Source of the DNA: Actinomycetota bacterium
GTDB taxonomy: Bacteria; Actinomycetota; Acidimicrobiia; IMCC26256; PALSA-610
Assembly (NCBI GenBank): GCA_005773635.1
Contig: SXHN01000055.1
Location: forward strand, 1-33,823
DNA: 33,823 bases
Direction: 5' to 3'
A program made the position numbers and the translations under genes. Shown here piece by piece: positions 8,531-16,588 of the stretch (within the stretch, counting starts at the first letter, position 1; every line of letters begins with the position of its first letter). The notes under the pieces are model-generated. The model was not told where the DNA came from and searched no databases. It saw only the letters and a list, made by a program, of their open reading frames with translations.

Positions 8531-9595
8531 TCAGATTCCTTCTCCTAGTCCTGGGACAATCATGACTTTGGCTGCGAGCTGTCCCTCGTTCAATGCGACG
8601 CAGGCGCCCACCAGCCCATCAAGAGAGACGTCATCACTCTCGACCAACAGATCGAGAGGAATACTTCCCGCCGCCAAAAGCTCAAGCGCGTTCGGAAAAC
8701 CGTCGTGGTCGTACACGAACGCCCCGGTGATTGTGAGCTCATTGAGGAGCAGCCGATTTGGATCAATCTTCGGGGCGTGAATACCGGCGCCGACAAACAC
8801 CATGATTCCAGCACGTTTCAACTGCGCCACCCCAGCCTCCATCGCACTTCGATGACCGGAACATTCCAATACAACGTCAAAGGGGTCGTCAACAATGTCG
8901 TGGGGCATGATCGGACGTACGAGTTCACTCGGGTCGACAGTTTGCGCCCCGAGTTGCTCACAGAGTCTGCGTCGCGCCACATGTGGTTCGCTCACCACGA
9001 TTTGCGTAACGCCCGCGGCACGCAACGCTGCCACCGAAAGAAATCCAATCGGACCGCCGCCAGTCACTAGATAACGCTTCGTCGCGTCGGCGCCACCACT
9101 GCGGGTAATGCCATGCAGTGCTACAGCCATTGGCTCGACCAACGCCGCGAAACGCAGCTCCAATCCAGGCGGGACTCGCAAGACCTGATCTTCGTGAAGC
9201 TTCTTGTATTGGGCGAATGCTCCCATCCAATCGCCATCGTCGGCCCCGACCCGGCCGCGTTCAGTGCATAATGACGGACGTTGCTGTACACAGAACTCAC
9301 AGCGGCCACAACGAGGTGTCGGCCCACCGACAACAAGATCTCCGACGTTCCATTTCGACACTGACGACCCCGTCGCTGCGACCCGCCCAGAGAACTCATG
9401 ACCCTCAATCGTGCCGGGTTTACCGGCACCGGGCCAATGCACGATGAAGTGCAAATCGCTGCCACAGATTCCGCAATGACTTACTTCGATCAACACATCG
9501 TTCGGTCCGAGCGAAGGGATTGGCACCGACTCCACTGGCACATCACGAATGCCCTGGAACACCGCCGCCCTCATGGTCGCAGGAATCTTGGTCAT
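8531..9595 (-). CDS. Zinc-dependent medium-chain dehydrogenase
   Basis: 354 residues from the ATG at 9595; an ATG at 9610 would add five. GroES-like catalytic domain: HCGICGSDLHFI supplies the catalytic-zinc cysteine, GHEFSGRV the histidine-glutamate pair, and CGRCEFCVQQRPSLC the four structural-zinc cysteines. The Rossmann segment is YLVTGGGPIGFLSVAALRAAG. The layout matches the threonine/sorbitol dehydrogenase-like branch, which oxidises alcohols or sugar alcohols with NAD(P). The substrate is not readable. It is first in the operon with the VOC and F420-type genes and divergent from the amidohydrolase. The start at 9595 is favoured because a TTGACA / GAGAGT pair ends seven bases upstream of it. 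Confidence 0.88.
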   Translation of the reverse strand: MTKIPATMRAAVFQGIRDVPVESVPIPSLGPNDVLIEVSHCGICGSDLHFIVHWPGAGKPGTIEGHEFSGRVAATGSSVSKWNVGDLVVGGPTPRCGRCEFCVQQRPSLCTERGRVGADDGDWMGAFAQYKKLHEDQVLRVPPGLELRFAALVEPMAVALHGITRSGGADATKRYLVTGGGPIGFLSVAALRAAGVTQIVVSEPHVARRRLCEQLGAQTVDPSELVRPIMPHDIVDDPFDVVLECSGHRSAMEAGVAQLKRAGIMVFVGAGIHAPKIDPNRLLLNELTITGAFVYDHDGFPNALELLAAGSIPLDLLVESDDVSLDGLVGACVALNEGQLAAKVMIVPGLGEGI

Positions 9596-9602
9596 GTGCA
9601 GC

Positions 9603-9632
9603 ACTCTCATTCCGGGAACATCGTCATGTCAA
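9603..9632 (-). promoter_or_regulatory. Putative promoter TTGACA - 18 bp - GAGAGT for the dehydrogenase operon
   Basis: On the minus strand a perfect TTGACA -35 (9627-9632) is followed after 18 bases by GAGAGT (9603-9608), which keeps the key A at -11 and T at -7. The ATG at 9595 begins seven bases later, so transcription could start at the start codon. Confidence 0.5.
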
Positions 9633-9651
9633 GTAATTGAATCCGAAGGGA

Positions 9652-9666
9652 TGCACCGACCGTGCA
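9652..9666. repeat. Short inverted repeat TGCAC-N5-GTGCA between divergent genes
   Basis: Perfect 5-base arms around CGACC, placed about where the -35 region of the amidohydrolase promoter should be. It could be an operator for a local regulator; the arms are short and chance is possible. Confidence 0.3.
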
Positions 9667-9685
9667 CAGCTTGGGCGCAGCGCGG

Positions 9686-9691
9686 TACCGT
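9686..9691 (+). promoter_or_regulatory. Putative -10 (TACCGT) of a leaderless amidohydrolase transcript
   Basis: TACCGT ends six bases before the ATG at 9698. No Shine-Dalgarno sequence lies in between and no clear -35 is seen. Confidence 0.4.
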
Positions 9692-9697
9692 TCGGAT

Positions 9698-11365
9698 ATG
9701 ACTCGACTTGTAATTCGCGGCGGCAACCTCGTCGACGGCACCGGCGACCCGCGACGACGAGCCGACGTCGCCGTCCAAGACGGACGAATCGTCGAAATCG
9801 GACCGAACCTGCAAGGCGACGACGAACTCGATGCTTCGGGGCAGATCGTCGCTCCCGGTTTCATCGACATTCATTCGCACTACGACGCCCAAGTGTTTTG
9901 GGACCCTGCGCTCACGCCGTCTTCACATCACGGAGTGACCACGGTAATTGCAGGGAACTGCGGCTTCTCTATTGCACCGGTGCGCGAACGCGATCGTGGG
10001 TTGTTGATTCGTACGTTGATGCACGTTGAGGACATGAGCCCTGACACGTTGCTGGCCGGAGTTCCGTGGGACGAGTTCGAAACATTTCCCCAATACCTTG
10101 ACGCCGTACAACGTCACGGCACAGTGTTGAACTACGCGTGCTACGTCGGCCATACCGCGGTCCGCATGTACGTGATGGGCGAACAAGCATACGAACGAAC
10201 TGCAACGTCTCGCGAAATCGAGATGATGCAACAGATCGTCGCCGAAGCGATCAGCGCGGGCGCCATCGGATTCGCCACCAGCGCGGCTCCAACACACAAC
10301 GGCGAAGGTGGGCGTCCGGTGCCGTCACGCGTTGCCGACATCGACGAACTCCGGTCGTTGCTCCTGCCGTTGCGTGACGCCCAACGGGGCGTAGCGGCTT
10401 TGTTGCCCGGTGGCGTCATTGCGGCGCAACAAGTTTTCGACTTGCAGCGAGAAATCGGCAGACCCTTTACATGGACCGCATTGCTCACGTTCAAAGGCTC
10501 TAAACATTACGTCAATTCCATAGCCGAAAACGACGCCGCCCGCGCGGAGGGCATCGAGGTGTGGCCTCAGGTGTCGTGTCGCCCGCTGGTCTTTCAAATG
10601 AATATGCGGGAACCGTTTACGTTCAACACTCGGCCAGCATTTGCTGCACTCATGTCTGCTTCGTACGATGACCGCGTTGCTGCGTACCTCAGTCCAGAGT
10701 GGCGCGCAGTCGCGTGGGAGGAGCTTTCGAACGGCGGGTTTTTGCCTGCCAATTTTCACACGATGCTCATTGCCGAAAGCCAGAATCATCCCGAGCTCAT
10801 CGGGCGGGCGATCAGCGCGATAGCGAAGGAACGCAGCTGCACTCCGCTTGACGCGATTCTCGACATCGCGATCGACGATCATCTCGACACCCGACTGACA
10901 AGTGTGGTCGCGAACAACGATGATGAGGGCATCGCGTGGCTACTGCCACGAGACAATGTGCTCTTTGGGCTCGCTGATTCTGGAGCGCACGTCTCTCAGC
11001 TCTGCGATGCGTGTTTCTCAACGGATCTCTTAGGCACATGGGTACGCGAACGAGAGGTCATGACCGTCGAACGTGCTGTGCACAAGCTCACGAAGGAACC
11101 GGCGGGTGTGTATGGATTTACCGATCGGGGCACGCTGGCCGAAGGTATGCGCGCCGATATAACGGTGTTCGATCCCGCGACAGTCGGGCCCGGTCCGCTG
11201 CGACGCATCCGAGACTTTCCTGCCAACGGGGAACGACTGACTGCTGATGCTCCAGTGGGGCTCACCCACACGCTCGTCAATGGAATCGCTATACGTCGTG
11301 ATGGCCAGGTGATGGCTGACGCGATCAACGAATCGCCGGGGCACGTGTTGCGGAGCCACAACTAG
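9698..11365 (+). CDS. N-acyl-D-amino-acid deacylase-type amidohydrolase
   Basis: 555 residues from the ATG at 9698. The start MTRLVIRGGNLVDGTGDP and APGFIDIHSHYDAQ (HSH at residues 59-61) show an amidohydrolase-superfamily metal enzyme. GVTTVIAGNCGFSIAP and ADSGAHVSQLCD near the C-terminus match the D-aminoacylase/N-acyl-D-glutamate deacylase branch, the latter carrying the catalytic aspartate. These enzymes hydrolyse N-acyl-D-amino acids, though many homologues act on other amides. An upstream in-frame start at 9662 is rejected because the added residues are not family-like. It is transcribed divergently from the dehydrogenase-VOC-F420 operon, which may share its pathway. It is a single-gene unit, convergent with the PilZ gene. 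Confidence 0.87.
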   Translation: MTRLVIRGGNLVDGTGDPRRRADVAVQDGRIVEIGPNLQGDDELDASGQIVAPGFIDIHSHYDAQVFWDPALTPSSHHGVTTVIAGNCGFSIAPVRERDRGLLIRTLMHVEDMSPDTLLAGVPWDEFETFPQYLDAVQRHGTVLNYACYVGHTAVRMYVMGEQAYERTATSREIEMMQQIVAEAISAGAIGFATSAAPTHNGEGGRPVPSRVADIDELRSLLLPLRDAQRGVAALLPGGVIAAQQVFDLQREIGRPFTWTALLTFKGSKHYVNSIAENDAARAEGIEVWPQVSCRPLVFQMNMREPFTFNTRPAFAALMSASYDDRVAAYLSPEWRAVAWEELSNGGFLPANFHTMLIAESQNHPELIGRAISAIAKERSCTPLDAILDIAIDDHLDTRLTSVVANNDDEGIAWLLPRDNVLFGLADSGAHVSQLCDACFSTDLLGTWVREREVMTVERAVHKLTKEPAGVYGFTDRGTLAEGMRADITVFDPATVGPGPLRRIRDFPANGERLTADAPVGLTHTLVNGIAIRRDGQVMADAINESPGHVLRSHN

Positions 11366-11386
11366 CGGCGAACAAATGTGAGAGGT

Positions 11387-11716
11387 TTACCCGTTTTCGG
11401 CGAGGTACTCTGCGAGCACCGTACGCGTAGGTTCTTTCGGCGTCGAGAACGCACAATGCACCCGTTGGTGATCGCCGCCATCGGTTACCCCAACTACGAG
11501 CGCGCGTACGCGCACGATCTTGGTACCCAACACTAAATTGGCATCAACGACATCGCCGGTTCCCCAGCCGCCATCGAGTCGGGCACCGAAGCCGCCCATT
11601 GAGAGGTCGATCGTCTCGCCATGCGCCTCATCGCCGAGGCCGCTCGGCATAACCCGGCGGGCAATCACTGCCACCCGGATACTCCGCCTGTCGCTATCTC
11701 TACGTTCAATTCCCAT
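11387..11716 (-). CDS. PilZ-domain c-di-GMP-binding protein
   Basis: About 109 residues from the ATG at 11716; an ATG at 11749 gives 120 residues and is equally possible. The sequence MGIERRDSDRRSIRVAV contains the PilZ RxxxR element (RRSIR), and TIDLSMGGFGARLD contains the D/NxSxxG element. The remainder has the strands of a PilZ barrel (PF07238). Both ligand motifs are intact, so it probably binds cyclic di-GMP as a cytosolic effector. No enzymatic or output domain is attached. It lies 75 bases after the stop of the nucleotidyltransferase gene on the same strand and is probably the last gene of that operon, though a separate promoter is possible. Confidence 0.82.
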   Translation of the reverse strand: MGIERRDSDRRSIRVAVIARRVMPSGLGDEAHGETIDLSMGGFGARLDGGWGTGDVVDANLVLGTKIVRVRALVVGVTDGGDHQRVHCAFSTPKEPTRTVLAEYLAENG

Positions 11717-11791
11717 GACATTCGAACGGTACTCCCCACGAGCGTTCATGTGAGGGATAGTCGTGCAAATGCAGTATCGCCTTGAGGACAT

Positions 11792-12532
11792 TTATACCGC
11801 GTCTTCGGTACAACGCACCGCGGCCTCGACGACTGACCGCTGAACCGGGCTCAGCGCACGGTCCACGCGATGGGCAGCCATGCGGTACAACGACAACATC
11901 GCGAGATCGGCTGCGCCACGCTCCACGCCTGCGGCAATGTCGAAGTCGCGCATCCAGTCGTGTCCCATGGCCGCGCCCACAAGTTCCCACATCGCGTTTT
12001 CTGAGTCGTAGAACAAACGATGATGTATCGCCATCGCACGGCACAACGGATACAGCATGCCCGACCGCACTCCGGCGGCCGCGCGACGGCGCCCTGCTCG
12101 TCGTAGGCCAACTATTCGAAATACCTCTTCGGTGTACTCGGTGACTTCTTGGGCAACTGCTCGCTCACACTGTGTGTGGATGGATTCCCATTGCCACGAA
12201 TGCGCGGCGTGCTGCACCGAGGCCGCGACGCCGTTGGGGTCGCGAATCAGCAACGCTCCGCGCCATGCCGGCACCGCACCCCCTGCGATGAAAGGATCGT
12301 CGAAACTCTCACGGACCGCAGCGGGAGTACGCCACGAAATCGATACAAGGTGTCCTTCGATGACTTCGAGGGCGTAATGCGGGCCAGCACCGAGCGCAAT
12401 GACATCGATGTCGGAATACTTATGCTCGTCGCCGCGGACGATACTACCGACGAGCACAACCGAGTGAGCGCCCTTCGTCGTGAGGCGAGAAGCAACTCGG
12501 TCAGCGATCGCGAGTTGAACTGCGTTACTCAT
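11792..12532 (-). CDS. Nucleotidyltransferase-fold protein (MNT-like)
   Basis: 246 residues. The N-terminus has the nucleotidyltransferase signature VLVGSIVRGDEHKYSDIDV, that is GS-x10-DxD, as in minimal nucleotidyltransferases and kanamycin-nucleotidyltransferase-like proteins (PF01909 group). The third carboxylate of the active site is not obvious, so activity is uncertain. The C-terminal about 130 residues are helical (RMAAHRVDRALSPVQRSVVEAAV), like the helical partner domain of aminoglycoside nucleotidyltransferases. The ATG overlaps the stop of the acyl-CoA ligase gene as ATGA, so translation is coupled to it. A link between an acyl-CoA ligase and this fold is unusual, and no function is proposed beyond possible nucleotidylation. 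Confidence 0.72.
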   Translation of the reverse strand: MSNAVQLAIADRVASRLTTKGAHSVVLVGSIVRGDEHKYSDIDVIALGAGPHYALEVIEGHLVSISWRTPAAVRESFDDPFIAGGAVPAWRGALLIRDPNGVAASVQHAAHSWQWESIHTQCERAVAQEVTEYTEEVFRIVGLRRAGRRRAAAGVRSGMLYPLCRAMAIHHRLFYDSENAMWELVGAAMGHDWMRDFDIAAGVERGAADLAMLSLYRMAAHRVDRALSPVQRSVVEAAVRCTEDAV

Positions 12533-14163
12533 CGATCATCGCTCGCGGCTCGCAAGTCGTCGCGCAGTCGGAACTTTTGTACCTTGCCGCTGGGAGTGCG
12601 GGGAAACTCAACGATCGCCCGCAATTCCTCTGGCCACTTCACCCTCGCGAGTCCGGCGGCGTCGAGATGTTCCTGGACTACGGCGAGGCCAGGCATCGAA
12701 GCGCCCTCGTGCATCCGCAAGTACGCACACGCGTGTTCGCCCATCCGCGGGTCGGGGGCAGCTACAACTGCGGCTTCGGCAACCCCGGGTAAACGCAGCA
12801 AGAGCTCTTCCACCTCGACCGCACTGATATTCTCGCCACCCCGAATAATGACGTCATTCAATCGGTCAGTAATGGTGAGCGCGCAGCGCGTATTGAGCTT
12901 CCCGATGTCGCCGGTTCGATACCAACCATCAACAAACCGATCAAGCGTAAGAGCCGGGTCGGTGTAACCGAAACTGCAATCCGGGCCTCGGCTCCAAATT
13001 TCCCCGGCGACGCCTTCGCCACATTCGACACCATCGTTCATGATGCGCAACTCAACACCCTGCATCGCCACGCCATCGGTGCGGGCTCGCTGATCCCACG
13101 AGTCAGACCATTGGCTACCGGTGATGGATGGGTGTTCAGTAGACCCGTAGCTTCTTGTGGTTTCAATACCCATTGACAACGCGCGTTCACAGACTGCTAT
13201 GGGCACAGCTGCACCACCAAGACCGATATGGCGCATCAACGGTGCGTGCACTGCAAGGTCGAAATCGGGATGATCGAGCAGACCGGTGAGAAAAATTGTG
13301 GCACCTTGTCCGGCGCTCACATTCAATTCGCGCATCGCAGCAAGCACCCGGCCGGGATTCCAGACATCGATGAGATGTATTGCTCGACGCCGCCACACCG
13401 GCAGCAGTAACGCAGCCAACATACCAATACCGTGGCCAACCGGCGCCCCGGTGATCATGTCAATTCCGTCGTTGGGTTGTAACGCGCCAAGCTGACGAAT
13501 CTCAGCAGTAATGGTGCGATGGACGTGCACGACTCCTTTCGGGTCTGCTGTCGTACCACTTGTGTAAGCAATCAACGCGGGAGCTCGCGGGTCGGCCAGC
13601 GCAGGACGGTCGAGTCGAGTGCTGGTCGCTAGATCGCCGAAGCCAAACGTCTCGTGGCCTCGGTGCTCCCCCACGACCGCGCACCACTCAAGGTCTGGCA
13701 GTCCCGGGGCGGCGCGCATCGCGTCAAGATTGTCCAAGTAGTTCTGGTGCCCGAACGCATCGGCAGTAATCAGCGCCTTCACTTGAGTTTTGCGCAGGAT
13801 GTAGCCGACTTCCTTCGGCCCATAGAAGTGCACGATCGGCACTACTACCGCGCCGAGGTAGGCGATGGCGTAAAACGTTGCCGCCGCTTCGACCCAATTC
13901 GGTAGTTGAAAGGCAACCGCGTCACCGGCACGGATTCCCCGTGCGCGCAGTCCGGTCGCAACGCGCCGGGCTAGATCATCAACGGCACCGAGCGACCCCA
14001 AGTACGGACGTACGTCGCTTCGAACCGTGAACGGTTGGCGCGCTGCATCATGCAGCCCACTCGCTAACACGTCACCTAAGGACTGGTCGTCCCAGTACCC
14101 AGCGCGAACGTACTGCTGAGTGCGGTCGGCGTCCGGTTCGTGTGGTTGCCAATCAAAGGACAT
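12529..14163 (-). CDS. AMP-dependent acyl-CoA synthetase/ligase
   Basis: 544 residues of the ANL superfamily. Residues 200-212 hold the phosphate-binding loop YTSGTTADPKGVV; the adenine motif is represented by TRSYGSTEHPS; DGWYRTGDIG is present; the hinge and core ITDRLNDVIIRGGENIS are conserved; and PSGKVQKF near the C-terminus carries the catalytic lysine, about residue 527. All key residues of an active ligase are there. It converts a carboxylic acid, ATP and CoA to the acyl-CoA in the cytosol. Its branch resembles cyclohexanecarboxylate-CoA ligase-like and FadD proteins, suggesting a cyclic or branched acid. It lies 26 bases after the acyl-CoA dehydrogenase gene on the same strand and probably supplies that enzyme's substrate. 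Confidence 0.9.
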   Translation of the reverse strand: MSFDWQPHEPDADRTQQYVRAGYWDDQSLGDVLASGLHDAARQPFTVRSDVRPYLGSLGAVDDLARRVATGLRARGIRAGDAVAFQLPNWVEAAATFYAIAYLGAVVVPIVHFYGPKEVGYILRKTQVKALITADAFGHQNYLDNLDAMRAAPGLPDLEWCAVVGEHRGHETFGFGDLATSTRLDRPALADPRAPALIAYTSGTTADPKGVVHVHRTITAEIRQLGALQPNDGIDMITGAPVGHGIGMLAALLLPVWRRRAIHLIDVWNPGRVLAAMRELNVSAGQGATIFLTGLLDHPDFDLAVHAPLMRHIGLGGAAVPIAVCERALSMGIETTRSYGSTEHPSITGSQWSDSWDQRARTDGVAMQGVELRIMNDGVECGEGVAGEIWSRGPDCSFGYTDPALTLDRFVDGWYRTGDIGKLNTRCALTITDRLNDVIIRGGENISAVEVEELLLRLPGVAEAAVVAAPDPRMGEHACAYLRMHEGASMPGLAVVQEHLDAAGLARVKWPEELRAIVEFPRTPSGKVQKFRLRDDLRAASDDR

Positions 14164-14189
14164 GACGATCAGCGTCTCATCGAGTCGAG

Positions 14190-15380
14190 CTACCTTGGGA
14201 GACCGAGCACGCGTTCAGCAATGATGTTGCGCTGAATCTCACTGGTGCCCCCTGGGATCGTCGCACCAAAACTCCGGAGGTACTGAATCAACCAAGAACC
14301 ATCTCGCCACATGCGAGGGCCCTCAATACCGAGGTCGATTGCGTCGGGTCCGAGAAACTCGGTTGCTGCGAGTATGCACTGCTGAACTCGTTCCGATCCG
14401 AACAGCTTGAGCAGCGAATGCTCGGGCGACGATCTACCAACCATGAACTTCGAAAACCCACGGTAGCCCATCGCCGAAATGGCAAGCGAGTCGATCTGAA
14501 ACGAAGCGACCGTGTCACGGAATTTTGCGTCGTCGCCAAGCCGCGTCCCAGAGGGGCCAATCCGACTGCCAAGATCCACGAACCCTTGCACTGCTCGTTG
14601 CAGCGAGTACGCATAATCGATCCAAAGCATCGCGCGCTCATGAGCGAGCGAACCCTGCGTGAGGTGCCATCCCTGGTTCAACTCACCCAACATGTTCTTG
14701 GCTGGAACGCGAACATTGGTGAAGAACACCTCATTGAAATCAAAGAAGTCGGGCTCTGATAGCTCCGGAAACGGTCGACACTGAATCCCTTCACTCTTCA
14801 TGTCCACGAGTAACGCGCTGATGCCTTTGTGCTTGGGCGCAGTTGGGTCGGTGCGCACGTAGCAGATACACCAGTCTGCGTGGTGAGCACCCGAGGTCCA
14901 GACCTTTTGGCCGTTGATCACGAATTCGTCACCATCGAGTACGGCTTTCGTGGACAACGACGCGAGGTCCGAACCCGCGCCCGGCTCGCTCATTCCAATG
15001 CACCACGCGATCTCCGCCCGTAGTGTCGGCACCACGAATCGCTGAACTTGTTCAGCCGTGCCGTAATCGCGAATTGATGGCGCGACAATTCCCAATGCTT
15101 GCGGATTCCATGTGCGGGGAATACGGCGGTGCGAAAGCTCCTCAAAATAGATCATCTGCTGCGCCGCCGTCGCGTTCCGCCCGCCGAACTCGGGAGACCA
15201 TCCGGGAACTAACCAGCCCGAGTCGAACAGCGTCTGTTGCCATGCCCTGACCCAATCGGGCAACCATGCGCTAGAAAGCTTGTCGGAATCGAGCAGCTCG
15301 CGCGACGGCGAGTTGTGTTCCAGCCAATCGATCAGTTCTGAACGAAATTCCTCATCAGCTTCGTCGTATCGCAAACGCAT
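14190..15380 (-). CDS. Acyl-CoA dehydrogenase, catalytic (alpha-type) subunit
   Basis: 396 residues, standard length. The FAD and substrate segments WCIGMSEPGAGSDLASLSTKA and VINGQKVWTSGAHHADW are intact. The C-terminal segment reads IPGGTSEIQRNIIAE with glycine where the medium-chain enzymes have the catalytic glutamate. A glutamate at residue 248 (LAHERAM) is in the position used as base by the FadE26/ChsE4-like subunits of mycobacterial steroid degradation. This suggests an alpha-type subunit of a heteromeric enzyme. The probable partner is the divergent dehydrogenase at 15464-16588, which lacks both glutamates. It begins the operon with the acyl-CoA ligase. The start follows ATGACA-18-TAGCTT-7-ATG, so the message is probably leaderless. 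Confidence 0.9.
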   Translation of the reverse strand: MRLRYDEADEEFRSELIDWLEHNSPSRELLDSDKLSSAWLPDWVRAWQQTLFDSGWLVPGWSPEFGGRNATAAQQMIYFEELSHRRIPRTWNPQALGIVAPSIRDYGTAEQVQRFVVPTLRAEIAWCIGMSEPGAGSDLASLSTKAVLDGDEFVINGQKVWTSGAHHADWCICYVRTDPTAPKHKGISALLVDMKSEGIQCRPFPELSEPDFFDFNEVFFTNVRVPAKNMLGELNQGWHLTQGSLAHERAMLWIDYAYSLQRAVQGFVDLGSRIGPSGTRLGDDAKFRDTVASFQIDSLAISAMGYRGFSKFMVGRSSPEHSLLKLFGSERVQQCILAATEFLGPDAIDLGIEGPRMWRDGSWLIQYLRSFGATIPGGTSEIQRNIIAERVLGLPR

Positions 15381-15387
15381 TGCCGCG

Positions 15388-15417
15388 AAGCTAGTCCTCG
15401 CATCGCCGCGCTGTCAT
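15388..15417 (-). promoter_or_regulatory. Putative promoter ATGACA - 18 bp - TAGCTT for the dehydrogenase/ligase operon
   Basis: On the minus strand the -35 ATGACA (15412-15417) matches five of six consensus bases, and the -10 TAGCTT is at 15388-15393. The ATG at 15380 follows seven bases later with no Shine-Dalgarno sequence. Confidence 0.5.
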
Positions 15418-15451
15418 CTAGCGAAGCCCCCGTGCGTAGATGGCTCCACAC

Positions 15452-15457
15452 TAGATT
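15452..15457 (+). promoter_or_regulatory. Putative -10 (TAGATT) of the divergent dehydrogenase gene
   Basis: TAGATT ends six bases before the GTG at 15464, consistent with a leaderless message. It lies back-to-back with the minus-strand promoter in the 83-base divergent region, so both subunit genes could be controlled from one place. Confidence 0.45.
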
Positions 15458-15463
15458 CGTAAT

Positions 15464-16588
15464 GTGGATTTCGAATTCAGTGCCGAACAAGAGGCGCTGC
15501 GCAGTTCGGTTCGCAACACGCTGACCTCGCACCTCCCGATAGCCAAGGTACGAAGTATGTACCTCACAGCATCGGGGACCACACCGGCAATCTGGAAGGC
15601 ATTCGCCGACATCGGTTTGTGCGGCTTGCTCATCGACGAGGCGCACGGCGGCATGAACGCGACAATGGTCGACGCCGCCGTTGTGCTCGAGGAGCTCGGC
15701 CGCAGCGCGGCGCCGTTGCCGTTTTGCGCGTCGGCGGTAACAGTCTCGGTATTGCTACGGGAAATCGGCGATGTCGCCACGCTCGCTCACCTCGGCCCTC
15801 AGCTGTGTGCCGGCGACATTGTCACATCCTTGGCCGCGTTTGAACCCGGTCGCCAGTATCTCTGGCGACGCGCGACCACGACCGCAGTTCGTCAGTCTGA
15901 TGGCACTTCGCTACTGAACGGCACAAAAGTGCACGTGCTCAACGGCTACGACGCTGACCTTCTCTTTGTAACTGCAACCTCCGGCCGCGACGAACTTGGC
16001 CTCTTCGCCATCGAACGGCTGGCCAACGGAGTGACCACAACGCCTGAAGACCACCTAGATGGATCTCGCAAACTTGCCACGGTGGAGTTCGAAGATGCGG
16101 TCGCCTGCCCTGTATTGGCGGATTCAGCCTCGCTGCTGCGAGCCTTGGCGCGGACGTTCGATGCAACGGCAATCGCACACACGATGGACGCGGTCGGGGC
16201 TGGCGCCGTTGCACTCGAAATGGCTGTGCGGTATTCGCAGGATCGGATTGCCTTCGATCGACCGATCGGCTCGTTCCAAGCGGTCCAGCACCTGTGCGCC
16301 GACATGTTACGGGCAGTCGAACTCGGGCGCGCCGCATCGCTCTACGCATGTTGGGCTCACGACCATGCGTCAATCGAGGAGGCACACCGAGCCGCGATGC
16401 TCGCCGCGGCGCACTGTGCCCAGTCTTTCCCCGGCATTGGCGCGTCAGCGATGCAAATATTCGGCGGCGTTGGCTTCACATGGGAACATGACATACAGCT
16501 GTATTACAAACGCCTCGTCTCCGCGGCAACGTTGTTGGGTACGAGCCAGGATTTTCTCGAAGAACTGGCAACGCTGGTCATCGGTTAG
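15464..16588 (+). CDS. Acyl-CoA dehydrogenase, non-catalytic (beta-type) subunit
   Basis: 374 residues from a GTG. MDFEFSAEQEALRSSVR at the N-terminus and ADIGLCGLLIDEAHGG are acyl-CoA dehydrogenase features. RYSQDRIAFDRPIGSFQAVQ and QIFGGVGFTWEHDIQLYYKR match the FAD-contacting region of family subunits such as FadE27/FadE29 of mycobacteria. The segment SEPGAGSD and the glutamate-glycine-threonine catalytic loop are missing, so the protein probably contributes FAD contacts rather than the catalytic base. The divergent partner at 14190-15380 carries the base. Its 3' end overlaps the stop of the opposing thiolase-like gene by four bases. Pairing is inference from sequence type and position. 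Confidence 0.86.
   Translation: MDFEFSAEQEALRSSVRNTLTSHLPIAKVRSMYLTASGTTPAIWKAFADIGLCGLLIDEAHGGMNATMVDAAVVLEELGRSAAPLPFCASAVTVSVLLREIGDVATLAHLGPQLCAGDIVTSLAAFEPGRQYLWRRATTTAVRQSDGTSLLNGTKVHVLNGYDADLLFVTATSGRDELGLFAIERLANGVTTTPEDHLDGSRKLATVEFEDAVACPVLADSASLLRALARTFDATAIAHTMDAVGAGAVALEMAVRYSQDRIAFDRPIGSFQAVQHLCADMLRAVELGRAASLYACWAHDHASIEEAHRAAMLAAAHCAQSFPGIGASAMQIFGGVGFTWEHDIQLYYKRLVSAATLLGTSQDFLEELATLVIG

Noticed and set aside
15381-15463. KstR/KstR2-type operator between the divergent dehydrogenases
   Set aside because: Looked for AAC...GTT and CAAG-NN-CTTG palindromes in this and the other intergenic regions of the cluster; none were seen by eye. Repeats of GCGAAGC and CTAG here are too short to call.
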